Source: a virus. Taken from it: a DNA stretch of 64,000 bases. Under the pieces are notes generated by a model. The model was not told the DNA's origin. It ran no database searches and was given only the letters and a program-made list of their open reading frames with translations. The stretch covers positions 1 through 64,000 of the IMG/VR virus record IMGVR_UViG_3300007511_000001, one strand, 5' to 3'. Position 1 is the first letter of the stretch. Every line of letters starts with the position of its first letter. Position numbers and translations under genes: made by a program. Of this stretch, positions 55,701 to 64,000 are shown piece after piece.

Positions 55701-56255
55701 ACTGTAAACGACATAGAATCTGATATTATTACAGTTCAAGCAGACTTGGATAACCCCGATCAGTATAAGGCTGATGTGACAGCTTTAGCTACATCTGGTA
55801 TTTTAGGACAAGTACAAGAAGACACAGAAGATATTCAAAGCACTTTAAGCACCCCAAATAACTTCAAAGCTGATGTTTCTGCATTAGCCCTTGAGGCTAA
55901 TATTTCTGGCTATGTAGCAGATGCTATTAATGTATACGATCCGCCTACGCGCACGGAGGCCACATCTGATAAAGATGAAATTATTACAGATATATCAGAA
56001 CTTGAGACATCTCTTTCTGGGGTAATAACCATAGACAATGGTAGTTTAGAGACGACACTATCAGGAATTATGGTTACCAATACTAGCGGCATTGAAGGTA
56101 TGGTTATAGATCTTAGAGACGAGGCTCTGGGTAAATGGGTGCTAGATACCGGCGCTGGAACATTAACTTATTATAGAATGGATGGGGTCACAGTGCTAAA
56201 AACATTTACTTTGACAGGAGATGTTACCTTGTATACGGGAAGAACCCCACAATGA
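52797..56255 (+). CDS. Long tail fibre with internal repeats (1152 aa)
   Basis: Starts right after the previous stop. The first 90 residues look like a BppU-type N-terminal beta domain (TLLGELSTGDSPEITIYN). A long beta-rich middle follows (to about 700). From 700 to 1090 a repeated coil-like unit appears (IQADLDNPDQYKADVSALA, VVGQILEDTGTTLPASL, YKADITALATSGVVG), giving a fibrous shaft. The end is a small beta domain (GTLTYYRMDGVTVLKTFTL). Repeat units are near-identical in DNA as well. Confidence 0.7.
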   Translation: MRYQTIGAGESTTLLGELSTGDSPEITIYNLATRTAIALTQSGCDELESTGWYCYDSSGIVTAATEKTEYLYLMSGDAGTYPGKFVVGGYPDTINTLATSGVVGQILEDTGTTIPALISVVDGVVDTILVDTNALNDTKIPDTISLANINAEVDTALTDIHLDHLIAAAHGDTPVTGSIIASMVGNNGVWAGFSTKTDSLEMIAEDTQNIKTRLPAALTIAGKMNSDATAISGDSTAAANLEATYDGTGYADSYAPAQQQQLENIANTGAAINTVADSFTLTSGTVIAGTYEDTVTLDGTYHQIEDESGDIEAYYEFDVGVDGVPTSVTFVGRANGNNDDINIKAYHWDDTDWDQCGVMYGTSLSSDDTHTYTLFTRHVGTGANVGKVRVQVQATSLVSADLYIDQLFLSYAVVNRSVGYADGAIWVDTNNGTAGTTAFIHGTADKPCLTWPDALTLNATLGFNRFHVASQSFVLLTANSDGYYIDAAEATIDLGGQSIAGAYIFGALISGVATGDNARFIDCKIGELTVPPCGMGRCGFGYNSATFTAASAGQFVFVECFSMVPGSGTPNFNFSGLGSTTGINNRAYTGGSAWILDDDCTISNEPLAGGGQTFTTNGANVELRGIFRSATYHVDGAAGTIQQVGVTGPITIDGTGTTTINLYGVSASVTDTSIGTTVNDETVNNTLIAASGEYTAALTTIQADLDNPDQYKADVSALAASGVVGQILEDTGTTLPASLSDIETDTQDIQNSQISISGMVDAIDISSLESDVTAILEDTGTTLPASLVAIQADLDNPDQYKADVSALAEEASISGIIVYEHETTKTYLSGVTANEGGGSAPTAGEVADAVWVDPEAVIVISGVVYSGIDNANLAPASEYDSELTAIQADLDNPGQYKADITALATSGVVGLIQEDTEYIQTVVDNIETDTQDLQSTLSTPDSFKADVTALATSGVVGQILEDTIDIQSTVNDIESDIITVQADLDNPDQYKADVTALATSGILGQVQEDTEDIQSTLSTPNNFKADVSALALEANISGYVADAINVYDPPTRTEATSDKDEIITDISELETSLSGVITIDNGSLETTLSGIMVTNTSGIEGMVIDLRDEALGKWVLDTGAGTLTYYRMDGVTVLKTFTLTGDVTLYTGRTPQ
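54901..54953 (+). repeat. Fibre-shaft DNA repeat, copy 1
   Basis: Nearly identical to 55167-55219; encodes IQADLDNPDQYKADVSALA. A second pair (54974-55012 and 55119-55157) encodes ILEDTGTTLPASL. Confidence 0.8.
55167..55219 (+). repeat. Fibre-shaft DNA repeat, copy 2
   Basis: Second copy of the unit at 54901. More diverged copies lie at about 55450-55510 and 55735-55800. Confidence 0.8.
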
Positions 56256-56713
56256 TAATTACCAAGGGTTATGGAGTAAATACACTAATTACACAGGGCT
56301 ACGGAGGCTCTGCTAGTGAGTTTATACGAGAAGTTCTACGCTTAGCTTCTGTATTAACTCGTAATACTGTGAAGGTTGCTTCTTTAAAAATGTCAAACAC
56401 ACTGACTAGTGCAATGAAAAAAGTGGATACAATGACTAGCGCTATTTATAATGACGATGTTATGGCCCAATCATCTTTAAAACGTTTTTTTATTAATACT
56501 TCTTTTATTAAAGATGAAACCAGGCAAACCATTACAAGAGAATATACTGTTTCATTAATTACCAGTTCAATAATGGATGAGGTTTCAAAAACTTCATCTT
56601 TATCCAGAAGATCTATATTATCTTCTACCTTAGATAGAGAGCCTGCTGAAAGCTCTTCTACAGATACACGTTATATTACAAAGACTTCTGCGATAGACTT
56701 AGAGGAGATTTAA
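56252..56713 (+). CDS. Ser/Thr-rich tail-associated protein (153 aa)
   Basis: ATGA overlap with the fibre gene. MIITKGYGVNTLITQGYGG is a start often seen in small phage tail proteins. The body is Ser/Thr-rich with KVASLKMS. Perhaps a fibre adaptor. Confidence 0.5.
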   Translation: MIITKGYGVNTLITQGYGGSASEFIREVLRLASVLTRNTVKVASLKMSNTLTSAMKKVDTMTSAIYNDDVMAQSSLKRFFINTSFIKDETRQTITREYTVSLITSSIMDEVSKTSSLSRRSILSSTLDREPAESSSTDTRYITKTSAIDLEEI

Positions 56714-56998
56714 ATGAGTAAAATATATGTAGGCGATGTTGGAACAGTTATATTAGTTAATATGGGTGAAGATATATCGGGTGCTACTACTACTAATTTA
56801 ATAGTGCTTAAACCTGGGGACTCTACTGAATATACTTGGTCCGGCTCAGTATATAACGATAACTATTTGAAATATACAACGTTATCTGGTAATATTAGTG
56901 TAGAAGGTGAATATAAATTACAACCTTATATAGTCTTGTCAACTTGGTCTGGAAAAGGGGAAACGGTTACTATACGCGTTTACGATGAGTTCGAATAA
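56714..56998 (+). CDS. Small Ig-like/BppU-type fibre protein (94 aa)
   Basis: Short beta-sandwich-like sequence (VGTVILVNMGEDISGATTTN; EYKLQPYIVLSTWSGKGETV) resembling N-terminal domains of baseplate upper proteins. Between two fibre genes. Confidence 0.6.
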   Translation: MSKIYVGDVGTVILVNMGEDISGATTTNLIVLKPGDSTEYTWSGSVYNDNYLKYTTLSGNISVEGEYKLQPYIVLSTWSGKGETVTIRVYDEFE

Positions 56999-59900
56999 AT
57001 GAAAATAAAGAGTACACAATTATCTCAGACATGGAATCATCTTGGAGATTTCTGGGGCAAATTTGAAGATAGAGATATTGTAGACAATTGGTGGGAAGCC
57101 GCCATGTCAGCTATAACTGACATGTACAAAAAAAGTTACTGGACAAGCTACAGTAGAAGTATTAAATATTTAGATCCAATCATTAGTGGTTTGGATTATT
57201 ATTTTCCTGTTTATTATGGCGACACAATTCCTTCTATGTCTGGGTTACTTAACATTAATGTTAGCGGTGAATACAATCCTGGTATCGGTTCTATATTAAA
57301 CATAGATAGTCTTGTAAATGTATATTACCAGAACGAAGAGAATCCGTTTACTGAAGAAGTTATAGAAAGTGGAACACAATATAATTTAAGCACCAATAGA
57401 GAATACATAACTTTTGAAGACCACGAAACCGATTTAACCACCAATGCTAATCAGTCCAACATAAATTATTCCATGCTTTATGCATCTGGAACTTCTATAA
57501 TAAATCCTTTCTTATTTAATTATTGGGGTAGGTTAGTAGACGTTGATATAAATAATTATTTAGACGGAGATTATAATAGCTATTTAACAAGTATAAATAG
57601 CCGCCTTTGCACAACAAATGAAAAAGATTTAATTTTTTATAAATACTTTATATGGGCATTAATACATTTACGTAAAAAAGCCTATACTTTAGATACCATT
57701 GAAAACCTATTAGGCATTTCTTATGGCTTGCCGTTCGCATTCGAAAGCGGCGTAGTAACAGATATAAGTGCCAGCGGAGACGATACCGCTATTACAATCT
57801 CAGGCGAACTTGGTAACATTGTATATACCATCCCAAATATAGTAGATAATTATATCATCTTGGGAGAAGATGACGCAGTAGATACATTCCAATTATTGGT
57901 ATCTGGATTTATTTTGGACGATTATATTTCTGATTTATCTTTGATAGATACCTACGCTAGTGGTACTGCTAGGAAATTTAGTACATTAGTTTTAACCATA
58001 CCATCAGCGTTAAGCGGCTTGTCGTATAAAGAAACTATAGCAAGCGGTGTGGTGGAAGACGTTATTGGTGAAGGTGTTCAGTTATTTTATTATAACCCAT
58101 TAACTGCGTTTGAAGGTTTCCTAGAGGAAGAAAGTGCGCTGGATTTTGGAGCTACTTATTCCGGGGAAACTACCTTTAGACAAGCTTTGTACTTATCTAA
58201 TCTATCGTCTAATGCTTTAGATGATATAACGTACGAATTCTCTAATTCAGATTTCTCGTGTGAAGCAACTGTACCATCAGGTCTAGTAGCTAGCGGCGAA
58301 ATAGTAGTACCTGTAGTCTTTACTCCCTCTTCTTTGGGACGAAGTACGACAGATCTAACCGTAGAGTATACCACCGGTAGTGTTGATTATTATAATACAT
58401 TTACAGACGTGGCAGTTGGCAGCGGCATCTCCGCTGACACTCTTAGCGGCGTATTTGTAGCTACTACAGGGGATAATGATACCGGAGATGGTACAAAGGC
58501 CAATCCGTATGCTTCTGTTTGTACAGGTATATTTAATGCTAATTTAGGCGATACTGTTTATATTAGAGAAGGTACCTATGCGGAGGAAATAAGAGATATA
58601 TTACCTAACAGTGGCACCAGTTGGGGGAGCGGCTTATCGGTATGGGGGTACCCCGGCGAGACGGTGGAAATTAGACCAGATATAACGCCTACTGGTTATG
58701 CAGTATTAGTTGATAGTGGTTGTGCTTATATAGACTTTTATAATATTCATTTTAACGCAGTAAACATGCAAGATTACGGAAGAGCGGCCTCTAATAATGG
58801 TTATGCTCATCATATAACCTATTCAGGTTGTATTTTTGAGGGCAGCTTAGTGGCGAGCGGCTCGGTATTCTCTAGCTATGCTCACCACCTGAATCTTATT
58901 GACTGCGAACTATATAATGCTACTAGCCATGCTATTTATCTAGCAGGTTCTAGAACAGTAGGTTATGCCGCTTCTAGCGGGTTAATTGATAATTGCTATA
59001 TTCACAATGTTGGAAAATATGGGATTCATTGTAATAATGAAGATCGCCCTGCTGAAGGTTCTCATCCTGACGAGAGTTGGGAACATACAGTTACGATGAA
59101 TGACAATATATTCCGAAATAACAGAATAGAGTATTGCGCAAGTGGAAGTGCAATCATATTTGCGGGGGCTAGGCGCGCACAAGCATATAACAATGTTATC
59201 AACAACTGTTATGGCGGTGTATATTTTACATGGAGTAGAAATTATGATTGTGAGGTTTATAATAATACCATTGCCCCTACCGGGAGGGCAGGTATCTATA
59301 TAGATAATTACCGCACTAATGGTGCTATTATATACAATAATATAATAGGCTCTGGTTATACTGACGATGGCTTCGGATCAATATCCGAATATAATGTATC
59401 GGGGGCATTAGACGCAGATATAAAAAATAATTTACTGCAAACCGACTATAGAGTAGATGGAGTAATATCCGGGGTAGATGCTTCCAATATTATAGAAGCA
59501 GATCTTGGGGTTGCTGAAGAGGAGAGCAATGTTTATACTCTTAATCCTACCTCCTCTGGCATAGATGCAGGATATAATGTAAGTACGGTCCGTATACCTG
59601 ATTATTATGGCAGAGTGCCAAAAGGCGATGGTTACGACTTAGGAGCCTTTGAATTTGAGGCAGATTTAGTTTATATAACAGGAGCTACTTATGTTTTAAC
59701 TGTTGATGCTGAGCAAGACATAAGCCATACCAATGAGCACACAGCTAGTGGTGCTTTTAGATCCATAGATGCACGCTACGCCGACATAGTTGCTTCTGGC
59801 TATGAAACTATCAATATAACTTTCGCAAAAGAAGACTTTACCGGCGAAGATAATCTTAATCGAATACACCTTCCTTCGGGCGGTACAGTCCCCATAACTA

Positions 59901-62900
59901 TTCAGGGTACAGGCGCAGAGGCTGGGAATAGAACCAGATTAACAGCTGTGACAACTTTGTCCGGAATACAGGATTACTTTGATACTAATCATGCCGGGTG
60001 GCGTGATTATATGGCGACAGGAGTTATTTGGGATTGGGGTAAGTTCACATCCGATGATTACTCCCCCTTGGGCAGCGGTGAACGGTTTCGTCCATACCCT
60101 TATAAAACTGCTGATGAAATAGGCTTTATGCCCTATGTAGAATATTCTGGTGCTTACAGGTGGGATTTTGACGCGGAGGAACATGTTTGGGAAGCTTTTG
60201 ACGGGTATACAATTTTATTCTTCCCGGCTTTTTCATATTCGTCGCACCGAGCTTATACTCAGGTGGAGTCCCCTGTCGTAATCAATAAATCCACAGGCGA
60301 AGTTTTTGATCAATATTATTATTCGTCACTTCGGGTTGATAGTGGTTTAGTCTACCCACAATTACAACACCCCTGTTCTACTTTTTGGCAAGATGATGAA
60401 TACCAAGAAGTTACTCCTTGGATGTTTACTCCGCTGGGAAGTGGAGAAACTCATAAGTTAATTTATTATCATCCTGGGTCCACAAGCGTGGCTGCTTCTG
60501 GTATATTTAGTAATATCAATACCTACTCTTTATGGCTTTACTGGCGTGGCCAATATCTTAAAATATCAGGCGGAGTAGACCCAGATGACCATTATGATTT
60601 TGCTTGGAATGGAACCTCGGACGGCTATGATGCACCTGGCTCCGATGAAGAAAAGTATGCCGCGTATAGAGACGCTTGGATTATTTCTGGTAATGCTCAA
60701 AATTTAACAATACGTAATATAGATTTTTATGGACCGTTATCCGCTAATTTTCTTTCGTTAGGCAAGATAAACGATTGGGGCAATATATACGGATTTAATG
60801 CGGATGATGATTATCATAACTACCCCGGAGGGGGAACTGGGGATTCTCACGGTATTATAAGAATGGAGCCAGCGCGTACAGAATCAGGAAACACCCTTGA
60901 TAGTATAGCTATTCCTTCAGGAATTACTTTTAGCGATGTGTCTATTGCTGGTACATATGTAGGATTAGTTGGCTGGGCTACTGATCTTACAATAAATGAT
61001 TGTAATTTCAGTGGTGTAGTAAACTATGGTCTTAGAATTGGTAATACAGGCCCTGTTACCTACGGTAGTTACGATCCGGTAGGGGAAGAGTGGGAATACA
61101 ATCATGATATGTTAAGAAATTTAAATATGACTAATTGTAATTTCTTTAATATCGGTATTCATGGGTGTAGAATATCCGACTTTTCTGGGGGTGTTTTAGA
61201 TGGCCTAACCTTTAGTGGCATGCTCAGCTCTTGGGCACCTATAACCAGCCAATGGGGATTTCAGGGAGGTTTTCAAGCAATGCGCTGCTCCGGCGTGCAT
61301 ATACTTGATTCTTATTTTGAGGATGTTGCGTTTCAAATGGGTGGCGTCGATATGGTAATGAGTGGCTGTACTCTTCACGACACCTTGCCAGAATCAGTAC
61401 AACCTCTTGTTTTTCAAATTGGCGGTCCAGGTTTTCCTGGCGATCATTGGGGATCTGACCAGACTAGTTGGAGAATAAATACTAATCGTATAATCGATAG
61501 TTGTAATTTCTTAGATTGTATAGGAGATGTATTATTTGAAGGTAGTCCTGCTAGCAATTACCCAGATGGAGTAATAATAGATAATAGTGGTGTTACTTTT
61601 ATTAATAATTTCATAAGAGGAAAACAATGGAATGTAGAATCTGTCATAACAGGTAAAGGCACAAGTAGTCCAAGCGAACATGATTACACGGGTAAAGTAG
61701 ATACCGGAAATCCACCTCTATGGGTATCTGATACCCACGGATTTACAATGAGTGGTAATGTAATTGTAGGCGGTGACCCTATAGCCTGGGATGCTTATGA
61801 TAATACAAAATCACTATTTCCTACAATTGCGCTTTTTGATGGTGTGTCTGAATTTAAGATACAAGATAATAAATTCGCCTATGGTCTTGGAGCTATTAAT
61901 TTTACCCCTTATAGTGGCGCCAGGTACTTTGGCGGAATAGGACCTGGTATAATTGAGAATAACACATTCTATAATATGAGTTGGTATTATCTTGGTTTTA
62001 ATTTACGGCCTTGGGTGCATTTAACTAGAACAGGTAATAGCGGGTTTGTAGAGTATGATGACAGGCCTGATATCAGTCCTAATGATGTATTAGCCGGGGC
62101 GTATTTTGGTGTAAAAGGCCATGCTGGCGATCCTTATAATATGCTTAGTGGGTATGCTCACGATCAGTTACAAATAAGTAATAATAAGTTTATCTATCAA
62201 CCAGCCGATTGCCCCGAATGGTCAGGGCAGGCTCTTAACTACTATGGAACTGATTGGTCGTTGTATCCGAGAACATCAAATGTAGAAAACAGCGGATTAA
62301 CTCATCTACCTGTATTGTTCGATGTTAAAGCTTATGATAGTTCATTTAGTAGCAGCGTATCTGGTGTATTTGGTGATTTTCCTTATTATGACGAACTAAT
62401 TTGGGAATGCGGGGCAGCAGCGTTACAACCACTTGATCAATTAGCTAACAAAGATAGGCCTTATCCGATTAATAGTGGTTCTACATTTACAGATAATGTA
62501 ACTTATGGAATGAGTGGTAATTATTCTACCTGGATTGAATATAGACCATCTGGTTATTATTATACTCAAATTTCTGGTACATGGTATCCTCCATTTGATG
62601 GTTATGCAAGTAATTATGGCGGTGGAGTACATGCTTATACTTTTACTGTAGGTGAACCTTATGATGAGTTTTTGGCGTTAGCTAGTGGTAACGTGTATTG
62701 GTTTAGAGGACCAACTCCGTATCCTGATAGGTATCAGTTTGGTACGAGCGCATATTTAACTTATACTGGTACAGGAACTTATACAGCAATTCCGCAATAT
62801 GACAGGGTGAGAACAGATCCAAAAGATTTAACGACATACCCCTCAATGCCTACGGTTTCTGGTTTGTTCTATTACCTGGACAATGAAAACGAAGGGGACT

Positions 62901-62986
62901 TTGTAGGGACAGGGAATACTGTATCTGGAACTATAACATTTACAAGCACAGATGTTAACAACGCAAGTTTCTTGGATGAGGCTTAA
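56999..62986 (+). CDS. Giant beta-helical tail spike (1995 aa)
   Basis: Residues 1-340 are an anchor domain shared with the next gene (SQTWNHLGDFWGKFEDRD). From about 360-480 comes an Ig-like section (NLSSNALDDITYEFSNSDFS). Residues 485-900 form a pectate-lyase-like beta-helix opening with FVATTGDNDTGDGTKANPYAS and closing with YYGRVPKGDGYDLGAFEFE. A second beta-helix spans about 1230-1700. Such spikes bind or cleave surface polysaccharides. No catalytic residues can be assigned from sequence alone. Confidence 0.75.
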   Translation: MKIKSTQLSQTWNHLGDFWGKFEDRDIVDNWWEAAMSAITDMYKKSYWTSYSRSIKYLDPIISGLDYYFPVYYGDTIPSMSGLLNINVSGEYNPGIGSILNIDSLVNVYYQNEENPFTEEVIESGTQYNLSTNREYITFEDHETDLTTNANQSNINYSMLYASGTSIINPFLFNYWGRLVDVDINNYLDGDYNSYLTSINSRLCTTNEKDLIFYKYFIWALIHLRKKAYTLDTIENLLGISYGLPFAFESGVVTDISASGDDTAITISGELGNIVYTIPNIVDNYIILGEDDAVDTFQLLVSGFILDDYISDLSLIDTYASGTARKFSTLVLTIPSALSGLSYKETIASGVVEDVIGEGVQLFYYNPLTAFEGFLEEESALDFGATYSGETTFRQALYLSNLSSNALDDITYEFSNSDFSCEATVPSGLVASGEIVVPVVFTPSSLGRSTTDLTVEYTTGSVDYYNTFTDVAVGSGISADTLSGVFVATTGDNDTGDGTKANPYASVCTGIFNANLGDTVYIREGTYAEEIRDILPNSGTSWGSGLSVWGYPGETVEIRPDITPTGYAVLVDSGCAYIDFYNIHFNAVNMQDYGRAASNNGYAHHITYSGCIFEGSLVASGSVFSSYAHHLNLIDCELYNATSHAIYLAGSRTVGYAASSGLIDNCYIHNVGKYGIHCNNEDRPAEGSHPDESWEHTVTMNDNIFRNNRIEYCASGSAIIFAGARRAQAYNNVINNCYGGVYFTWSRNYDCEVYNNTIAPTGRAGIYIDNYRTNGAIIYNNIIGSGYTDDGFGSISEYNVSGALDADIKNNLLQTDYRVDGVISGVDASNIIEADLGVAEEESNVYTLNPTSSGIDAGYNVSTVRIPDYYGRVPKGDGYDLGAFEFEADLVYITGATYVLTVDAEQDISHTNEHTASGAFRSIDARYADIVASGYETINITFAKEDFTGEDNLNRIHLPSGGTVPITIQGTGAEAGNRTRLTAVTTLSGIQDYFDTNHAGWRDYMATGVIWDWGKFTSDDYSPLGSGERFRPYPYKTADEIGFMPYVEYSGAYRWDFDAEEHVWEAFDGYTILFFPAFSYSSHRAYTQVESPVVINKSTGEVFDQYYYSSLRVDSGLVYPQLQHPCSTFWQDDEYQEVTPWMFTPLGSGETHKLIYYHPGSTSVAASGIFSNINTYSLWLYWRGQYLKISGGVDPDDHYDFAWNGTSDGYDAPGSDEEKYAAYRDAWIISGNAQNLTIRNIDFYGPLSANFLSLGKINDWGNIYGFNADDDYHNYPGGGTGDSHGIIRMEPARTESGNTLDSIAIPSGITFSDVSIAGTYVGLVGWATDLTINDCNFSGVVNYGLRIGNTGPVTYGSYDPVGEEWEYNHDMLRNLNMTNCNFFNIGIHGCRISDFSGGVLDGLTFSGMLSSWAPITSQWGFQGGFQAMRCSGVHILDSYFEDVAFQMGGVDMVMSGCTLHDTLPESVQPLVFQIGGPGFPGDHWGSDQTSWRINTNRIIDSCNFLDCIGDVLFEGSPASNYPDGVIIDNSGVTFINNFIRGKQWNVESVITGKGTSSPSEHDYTGKVDTGNPPLWVSDTHGFTMSGNVIVGGDPIAWDAYDNTKSLFPTIALFDGVSEFKIQDNKFAYGLGAINFTPYSGARYFGGIGPGIIENNTFYNMSWYYLGFNLRPWVHLTRTGNSGFVEYDDRPDISPNDVLAGAYFGVKGHAGDPYNMLSGYAHDQLQISNNKFIYQPADCPEWSGQALNYYGTDWSLYPRTSNVENSGLTHLPVLFDVKAYDSSFSSSVSGVFGDFPYYDELIWECGAAALQPLDQLANKDRPYPINSGSTFTDNVTYGMSGNYSTWIEYRPSGYYYTQISGTWYPPFDGYASNYGGGVHAYTFTVGEPYDEFLALASGNVYWFRGPTPYPDRYQFGTSAYLTYTGTGTYTAIPQYDRVRTDPKDLTTYPSMPTVSGLFYYLDNENEGDFVGTGNTVSGTITFTSTDVNNASFLDEA

Positions 62987-62988
62987 TA

Positions 62989-64000
62989 ATGAAAATTAGG
63001 AATACCCAGCTATCTCAGATATGGAATCATCTTGGAGATTTCTGGGGTAAATTTGAAGATAAAGATACGATTGAGAATTGGTGGGAATCGTTTAATTCTT
63101 TGGTTTCAGATTTATATAAAAAAAGTTACTGGACACATTATAGCAAAAGTATTAAATATTTATCACCCATAATAAGTGGTTTAGATTTTTATTTGCCTGT
63201 ATACTATGGGGATACTATACCCAATTTATCGGGGCTATTAAACATTAACGTTAGTGGGGAATACAATCCACAGATAGGCGCTATAGCCGATATAGGAAAT
63301 TTAATAAATATTTATTATGAAAGTGAATCTGTTCCCTTTGCCGAAGAAGAATTAGTTGAAAATACCAATTATACTATTAGTGCTAATAAAGAATATATAA
63401 CCTTCGTTGATTACCCTGATACTGATCCTTTTACTGCCACGGCGAACCAGTCTAATGTGAACTATGGTTTACTGTATATGTCAGGCGTGTCAATTGTAAA
63501 CCCGTTTTTATTTAATTATTGGGGGCGAATAGCAAATGTGGATATTGATTTATATCTAGATTCTACATATAACAATTATGTAACTACTGTAAATGGTATA
63601 GAGTATACTCAAATTCAAAAAGATTTAACTTTTTATAAATATTTTATATGGTCTTTAATATATCTTCGTAAAAAAGCTTATACTTTTGATACTATTGAAA
63701 ACTTATTAGGTATAGTATACGGATTCCCCTTTGCTTATGAATCTGGCCTAGTAACCGATATTTCAGCATTGGGCATGGGGCATACTATAACTATATCCGG
63801 TGAAATAGGTGAAATAGTTTATTCACTTGATGAGCCGCTTGATAATTTTATAGCTGTTTCTGAAGCAGACGAAATTAGCTCTTTTCAACTACTTGTATCT
63901 GGCTTTGAGTACAATGATTATATTTCTGATTCTGGGTTAATCTGCACCTATGCCAGTGGGGAGGTTGATAGGTATAGTACTACAGTTATTACTATCCCAG
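62989..64000 (+). CDS. Second tail spike, partial (paralogue of the previous one)
   Basis: Runs off the right edge after 337 codons. MKIRNTQLSQIWNHLGDFWG and the following 330 residues align throughout with the anchor of the preceding spike (for example SGLLNINVSGEYNP and AYTFDTIENLLGI). The receptor-binding part lies outside the window. Confidence 0.8.
   Translation, partial: MKIRNTQLSQIWNHLGDFWGKFEDKDTIENWWESFNSLVSDLYKKSYWTHYSKSIKYLSPIISGLDFYLPVYYGDTIPNLSGLLNINVSGEYNPQIGAIADIGNLINIYYESESVPFAEEELVENTNYTISANKEYITFVDYPDTDPFTATANQSNVNYGLLYMSGVSIVNPFLFNYWGRIANVDIDLYLDSTYNNYVTTVNGIEYTQIQKDLTFYKYFIWSLIYLRKKAYTFDTIENLLGIVYGFPFAYESGLVTDISALGMGHTITISGEIGEIVYSLDEPLDNFIAVSEADEISSFQLLVSGFEYNDYISDSGLICTYASGEVDRYSTTVITIP

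Noticed and set aside
1-64000. Alternative genetic code (stop reassignment) because of the TAA in the 7650-7907 gene
   Set aside because: TAA, TAG and TGA all end well-bounded genes throughout; one interrupted gene does not support recoding.
1-64000. Prophage attachment site or integrase
   Set aside because: No integrase, excisionase or att-like repeat was found; nothing suggests lysogeny in this window.

Overview
The window is a contiguous piece of a large tailed double-stranded DNA bacteriophage (Caudoviricetes). Terminase large subunit, prohead protease, HK97-fold-type major capsid protein, decoration protein and very large beta-helical tail spikes sit on one strand. A dense block of short early-type genes sits on the other. 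I see no integrase, tRNA, CRISPR array, DNA polymerase or host-type metabolism. The host cannot be named. A truncated lipoprotein with the unusual lipobox FANC at the left edge points only weakly to a host with relaxed lipobox rules. No portal, sheath or tape-measure protein is recognisable here, so the genome extends well beyond both ends.

Positions 1-18950 (minus strand, accessory/early). About 45 mostly tiny genes form coupled operons with ATGA or TAATG overlaps: zinc-ribbon and Cys-rich proteins, two HNH-type nucleases, a Lar-like zinc protein, tandem membrane proteins and many unknowns. Transcription units begin with an extended -10 motif, TGGTATAAG, which usually lies directly against the U-tract of the preceding unit's hairpin terminator. 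Thirteen copies were located. Two units in this half hold no open frame and look like small RNA genes. Positions 16740-17290 hold iteron-like repeats and are a candidate replication origin or control region. One lone plus-strand gene at 8322 appears to be leaderless.

Positions 19009-24887 (plus) hold a spike/baseplate-like group, then a 571-residue virion-like protein and a Lys/Ala-rich protein behind a consensus promoter. Positions 25093-38280 hold about 25 small, mostly very basic or Gly/Ala-rich membrane-active proteins. Many share short N-terminal tags (M-x-T-[YF]-W-E-[LI], or M-L-K-[KE]-L-G-F ... K-[QT]-A). Among them are a J-domain protein, a degenerate class III cyclase fold, a cupin-like protein and a permuted papain-like hydrolase. 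Positions 38252-48294 form the head module: a second papain-like protein, terminase, a tagged 2H phosphoesterase, scaffold/core-like acidic proteins, protease, decoration protein and major capsid protein.

The tags resemble the capsid-targeting N-terminus of the T4 internal proteins (MKTYQEFIAEA). My main hypothesis is that this phage packages a large internal-protein arsenal through short tags removed by its own prohead protease, and delivers it with the DNA. A K-x-A motif recurs in the tags, the core proteins, the protease and the capsid protein, and could be the cleavage signal.

Positions 48300-49370 hold no convincing gene. On the minus strand they show four successive terminator-bounded, strongly folded units, a candidate small-RNA array lying between capsid and tail genes. 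Positions 49371-64000 carry a frameshifted HSP20, one minus-strand zinc protein, connector-like proteins and a series of tail fibres/spikes. The last two spikes are paralogues that share a conserved N-terminal anchor; the second runs off the right edge.
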